Shown: piece after piece, positions 61,301 through 64,000 of the stretch
How the letters are laid out: every line of letters begins with the position of its first letter
How positions within the stretch are numbered: position 1 is the stretch's first letter
NCBI RefSeq assembly: GCF_037975245.1
Contig: NC_092566.1
Span: 18,263,001 to 18,327,000 of the forward strand
DNA: 64,000 nt
Direction: 5' to 3'
Source: Apostichopus japonicus
Taxonomy: Eukaryota; Echinodermata; Holothuroidea; Aspidochirotida; Stichopodidae
Translations under genes and position numbers: made by a program
Notes under the pieces: model-generated
The model's database searches: none
Seen by the model: only the letters and a program-made list of their open reading frames with translations
What the model was told of the DNA's origin: nothing

Positions 61301-62334
61301 TTTGTCAACATTCCTTAAAGTTACATAGGGTGTGTTGATTATACAAACAACAACAGACTTGTATATCTTTATGTATATATACAAGTTTAGTACAGTAACA
61401 GTGCTCAGCCACTGGTGACAGTACATATTCAGTGTTTAATGGTATTATTTTCATCAAATATGTTTACTAACCACAAGGAATGTTTTTCTTCTGCTAGATT
61501 AGGAATCCCTTTGAGCTATTGCAAGGTAACTGTTGTGAAATACAAATACTTGTAATCATGGCAAAAAGTGTGGAAGAAAAAACATGGGAAATTCCTTCAC
61601 TGAAAGGTCATCAGCATGATCGCAGCTCAAAATTCTCCAGTTCATCATTCCTAGATGTTCTGACCCCACTCCACCTCACCCCCTCCCTTCCCCTCACCCC
61701 CTCCCTTCATCCTCCTTCCCCAAAGAAAGACATATTCCCAAATTATAGGAAATGGAGGAAATTGGAAGTAATGATTTCCAAGTCATTCGTCATCCGTAAA
61801 ATGACTTCTTGAAGTTGGACAGTAACTGTAGCTAACACTTGTTTCTAAGTTTCTAGCATATGCGGGGACAAAAATCACAGTAGTACAGGTCTTCTATACA
61901 AATATACACACCTTATGGAGAAAAAGAATCAGACCCTTCACTGTCCCATAGAATAATTTCCACTTCCTCTTGCTACGAGATGCTGAAATTAAAACAAAGA
62001 TTTTTTTTCAATAATAACACTAACATTCTAAAAGGATGAGTCATAACATCTCCTCATGGTTCCATACGTGACCACACATATACACACGCAGACACATATA
62101 CACATACACCGACTTGATAATAAGCACACATCAAACAGACATTTGAATAGCCAACAGTTATTCTAACTCTGAATTATTCTGCAGTCTTTTTTTGTGTCTA
62201 CTTTTATGAAATGTTCTGCTTCCGTTTGAAATGGAAACCTAGAAGTTCTTACGTTTCTTCCCGTCTGCCTCTCGGATACATTTTCTCATGACGTACCCCT
62301 TCATGTATACTGGAGCATTAGGGTCCGTTTCCAT
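46329..62334 (-). CDS. PSD: EFA6/PSD family Arf6 exchange factor, PH domain and C-terminus (5' exons outside window)
   Basis: Minus-strand exons: 62334-62253, 61982-61912, 60291-60140, 59297-59153, 57128-56985, 56038-55874, 46451-46329 (TAG). Junctions are GT-AG and phases agree, giving 293 residues. EFA6/PSD proteins load GTP onto Arf6 through a SEC7 domain, bind membrane phosphoinositides by a PH domain and link recycling to cortical actin. The PH domain covers about residues 8-118: PVYMKGYVMRKCIREADGKK, then KWKLFYGTVKGLILFLHK, RPHVFTLRLANWKEYLF and the last helix MQNWMQALN. The family-specific PPLPAAVGRQKRFSRPLLPS and SSRLSW follow, then a coiled coil (about 151-175) and YLEYE...FKTYSYLLQAG. 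The SEC7 domain must lie beyond 64000. The last exon is acidic (six D in a row) and 9.4 kb from the previous one; it fits in phase but is the least certain. If unspliced at 55874, the protein would instead end at a stop near 55808. Confidence 0.88.
48840..49450. repeat. Minisatellite, unit about 30-33 bp (ATATGTAATCCACAATAATG type)
   Basis: Roughly 18 imperfect copies of TTAGTATAATATATGTAATC plus CACAATAATG within the large EFA6/PSD intron. Tyrosine-rich minus-strand open frames here (up to 170 residues) come from the repeat and are not genes. Confidence 0.92.
49890..50060. repeat. 14-bp minisatellite GTGAAAACAGAACT, about 11 copies
   Basis: Near-perfect head-to-tail copies in the large EFA6/PSD intron; GTGAAGAC and GTGGAAAC variants at the ends. 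Confidence 0.93.
51711..51866. repeat. ATAGGCCCAAAATATT repeat with a 66-bp higher-order unit
   Basis: Four 16-18 bp variants (16+16+16+18) form a 66-bp block that is repeated exactly at 51777, followed by a partial third block. Confidence 0.92.
51867..55873. other. EFA6/PSD intron sequence; nothing coding seen
   Basis: AT-rich, with G runs at about 52413, 52741 and 53278. No repeat array and no exon recognised on either strand. Confidence 0.45.
56195..57002. repeat. 202-bp tandem repeat, four copies, spanning an EFA6/PSD exon-intron boundary
   Basis: TGATCTGACATTCC occurs at 56195, 56397, 56599 and 56801, and the array ends with TGATTT at 57003, so the unit is exactly 202 bp. Copies differ at only a few bases. 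Each unit contains the last 18 bases of the 57128-56985 exon together with its donor (GAG|GTCAGT on the minus strand). Confidence 0.96.
57397..57475 (+). mobile_element. Degenerate tRNA-derived SINE fragment
   Basis: AGCTCACAGTAACATGCTCA resembles a D-arm/A box. It is followed by an arm GGGACCTT...AAGGTCCC and a B-box-like GGTTCCAGTC. The anticodon loop is too long, so this is not a working tRNA. Confidence 0.35.
57554..57584. other. Perfect 14-bp hairpin with 3-base loop
   Basis: GACCAGTCTCGAAT - GCG - ATTCGAGACTGGTC, with further partial pairing outside (TATACT and AGTGTATA). It lies about 60 bp before the X-box/CRE cluster. Confidence 0.7.
57641..57762 (+). promoter_or_regulatory. Promoter-like cluster: X-box, CRE, octamer, TATA
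   Basis: In order: GTTGCCGTGGCAAT (57641-57654, RFX-type X-box), a perfect CRE TGACGTCA (57657-57664), the POU octamer ATGCAAAT (57698-57705) and TATATATAG (57754-57762). The plus-strand ORF begins at 57872, a normal distance after a TATA box. It sits inside an EFA6/PSD intron on the opposite strand. Factor binding is inferred from motifs only. Confidence 0.45.
57872..58246 (+). CDS. Intronless ORF or first exon of an unrecognised gene nested in EFA6/PSD
   Basis: A 124-codon frame starts with ATG 110 bp after a TATA-like site and a promoter-like motif cluster. The product is acidic at the N-terminus, then has a basic EPKRKAS patch, an S/T/N-rich stretch (about 40-62) and a more ordered basic C-terminus containing LLILRSSKRLFERFIYRPG. 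No membrane segment or signal peptide is evident and I recognise no family. Its local composition is less AT-rich than the intron around it. It runs opposite to the host gene. It could be complete, or could splice out at an AGGTCC site near 58171; chance is also possible. Confidence 0.35.
   Translation: MNDLGINFELNFGLESMSAPLSGCFNEEPKRKASNVDTSNSRNLVAKPNNNVSTTTTSSNDITDQGLGLTIFQTRNNTAVTTRTPVEQWSSEPLQKLLILRSSKRLFERFIYRPGIDEFYSKDC
58642..58835. mobile_element. Hairpin (foldback) element with two CRE octamers
   Basis: Two arms of about 90 bp pair around a 14-base centre near 58731-58744. The best arm segment is a perfect GGTCTTAAATTTGATTTGAG against its complement at 58781-58800; the outer ends pair as GGGGATAAAAACGAGGG. 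Each arm holds GATGACGTCATC (TGACGTCA at 58704-58711 and 58765-58772). No target duplication is obvious. Confidence 0.75.
59335..59560. repeat. About 112-bp direct repeat, two copies plus a remnant
   Basis: CCTTGGAATGAGAGA followed by CTCAATCTTGCCACTCGGCC and CTTAGACTACATCAGGTAGG recurs once almost unchanged and a third time in decayed form, in an EFA6/PSD intron. Confidence 0.8.
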
Positions 62335-63483
62335 CTGTTTGAGATACAATGTAAGGAATCTTATCAAAAGATCACATCAAAATATCACCTTACCATATTT
62401 TTAGCTTTCTTACTTACTTGTTCTAGGCAAAGCTCTTATTGAAGTCACATGTGACAGGTTAGGGTTCATTGCCTACTGAATCACCAGTTCCTTTTATTTT
62501 AATTCTTGTTTGAATTTTGAATTTCTTCATTCAAGTTAAAGCCTGTGTAGAAACATTACTATTCACATTATTGAAGTATTGCAGGCATGACTGGTTGATA
62601 GTTTCCATAAGACTAATATCTGGTAGATGCCTTAGCCATTATCGTAATTCAACAAACTTTGTGCAACAAATATTGATAGTGTTTAACAAAAGAAATGCTA
62701 TTTTTAACACTCAAAGGAGAATTTTAGAGGTAGTTTTTGCAGTACCTGGACATGTTTCAATCTAGTTTCAATTATAAATGCCCAATCCATTTCTGTCATC
62801 ATTTCGTGTTTCAGGCTGTGACGAGTTTACCGTTCATAGGAGCAGATAAAAGTTCATTATGTACTGGTAAACCTATACAGGCCAAGAATTCTGCAATTTT
62901 AGTCATGTGAGAAGTTGTTAAAAAAATATAAAATCAAGTTCCCGATGTGCTGAATTACAACTCTGGCATCAGTTACTGTACATACAGGTTGAAACTGAGC
63001 AGCTAAATAGGGTATATTTAAGGTATTTAAGGAAATTTGATGGACGATTGTTACCCAGTATAACATGCGTTTATGTTATTAAATTTCTATTGGCATAGAA
63101 ATGCAAGTGTCTTTGTTTTTTCTTACTGCCAAACGGTGAAATAATGTGGCATTTAGCCAGTAAATAGCCTGAATTTGGAGACCTGCTATGTAATCTCTAC
63201 ATTTCATTATTTTTGAAGGAACAGGTCAAACCTGTTCACCTAATTTAAGGGAGCCAACTTTGGTTCCATTTGCTACTTGTACAACCCAGTTCACCTTCCC
63301 AGATCAAATTCCTTTTCATTTTGGGTTGCAATCTCTAAACTACAATTTAACAACTAGATGATAAGAGACATCTGGATGGCCACTTCCAACATTGGATCCA
63401 TTGACTACACCAATTATAAAGCAAAATGAGATGGAGAAATGTGGGTAAATCAGAGCCATATGTAAAACAATGTGATAATGAAA
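62335..63483. other. EFA6/PSD intron upstream of the PH-domain exon; nothing coding seen
   Basis: No exon with SEC7 character is visible on the minus strand between 62335 and 64000, so this intron extends to or beyond the window edge. Confidence 0.45.
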
Positions 63484-63880
63484 ACCACAACATACAACCC
63501 GGCATATAACACATACAACCCCACATGTAACACAAACAACCCCACATATAACACATACAACCCCGCATGTAACACAAACAACCCCGCATATAACACATAC
63601 AACCCCACAACCCAGCATATTACACATACCCCACAACCCTGTTATATAACAAATACAACCCTGTATATATCACATACAACCCTGTATATAACACATACAA
63701 CCCTGCATATAACAAATACAGCCCAGCAGCCCCGCATGTAACACGTACTACTCCACAACCATGCAAATATACATGTAAGACCCTGCATATAACACATACA
63801 ACCCTGCATATACAATCCCGCATGTAACACTTACAACCCAGCATGTCACACATACAACCCCACAACCCTGCATATACATC
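63484..63880. repeat. About 20-21 bp minisatellite (ACAACCCCGCATATAACACA type)
   Basis: About 18 imperfect copies of ATACAACCCYRCATRTAACAC. In the first part, ACACATACAA and ACACAAACAA units alternate, giving a 42-bp higher-order step. Confidence 0.92.
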
Positions 63881-64000
63881 CCCGATTACAATCAGGAAAA
63901 TTAAGATATCATGCAGGAAATCATCTTGCCTGAAGAAGTGGTGCCCCAGATAATTTTAAAGTCCCATTTCTGGCCTTGGACTTGGCCCCTGGTAAGGTTT

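Noticed and set aside
63340-63865. Cysteine-rich minus-strand frames
   Set aside because: By-product of the ACAACCCCGCATATAACACA minisatellite.

Overview
The window is eukaryotic, AT-rich and intron-rich, most likely from a marine invertebrate deuterostome (an echinoderm such as a sea cucumber or brittle star would fit; this is inference). Three protein-coding genes of animal type are recognisable from spliced exons with GT-AG junctions whose phases all agree: a FAM149B1-like cilium gene (+, about 16.8-28.1 kb), COX18 (+, 38.3-42.1 kb) and the PH/C-terminal half of an EFA6/PSD Arf6 exchange factor (-, 46.3-62.3 kb, with its SEC7 half beyond the right edge). COX18 and EFA6/PSD are tail-to-tail.

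Left edge (1-3.2 kb, minus strand): the 5' half of a Ty3/gypsy-type LTR retrotransposon with LTR, primer-binding site, Gag with two zinc knuckles, protease and reverse transcriptase. It runs off the window. Gag and Pol are in the same frame, separated by one TAG whose context (CAA-TAG-CAA-TTA) matches the tobacco-mosaic-virus type leaky stop. The visible pol frame has no other stop.

3.2-16.8 kb: mostly unassigned sequence with a minisatellite, a tRNA-derived SINE, a 149-bp tandem triplication, a candidate RFX X-box, and a tentative pair of minus-strand exons near 11.2-11.5 kb. 28-38 kb: a 78-bp repeat that appears to derive from the FAM149 stop-codon region, a 24-27 bp minisatellite, a 12-copy satellite with three unit lengths (304/315/399 bp) and a complete 344-bp inverted-repeat transposon with an 8-bp target duplication. 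Two further repeat insertions lie in COX18 intron 3.

46-64 kb: EFA6/PSD introns hold several minisatellites and a fourfold 202-bp duplication of an exon-intron junction. They also hold an RFX+CRE+octamer+TATA promoter-like cluster just upstream of an intronless plus-strand ORF (57.87-58.25 kb), and a hairpin element with two perfect CRE octamers. The three main genes do not form one pathway; they act in ciliary biology, cytochrome oxidase assembly and Arf6/membrane-actin signalling.
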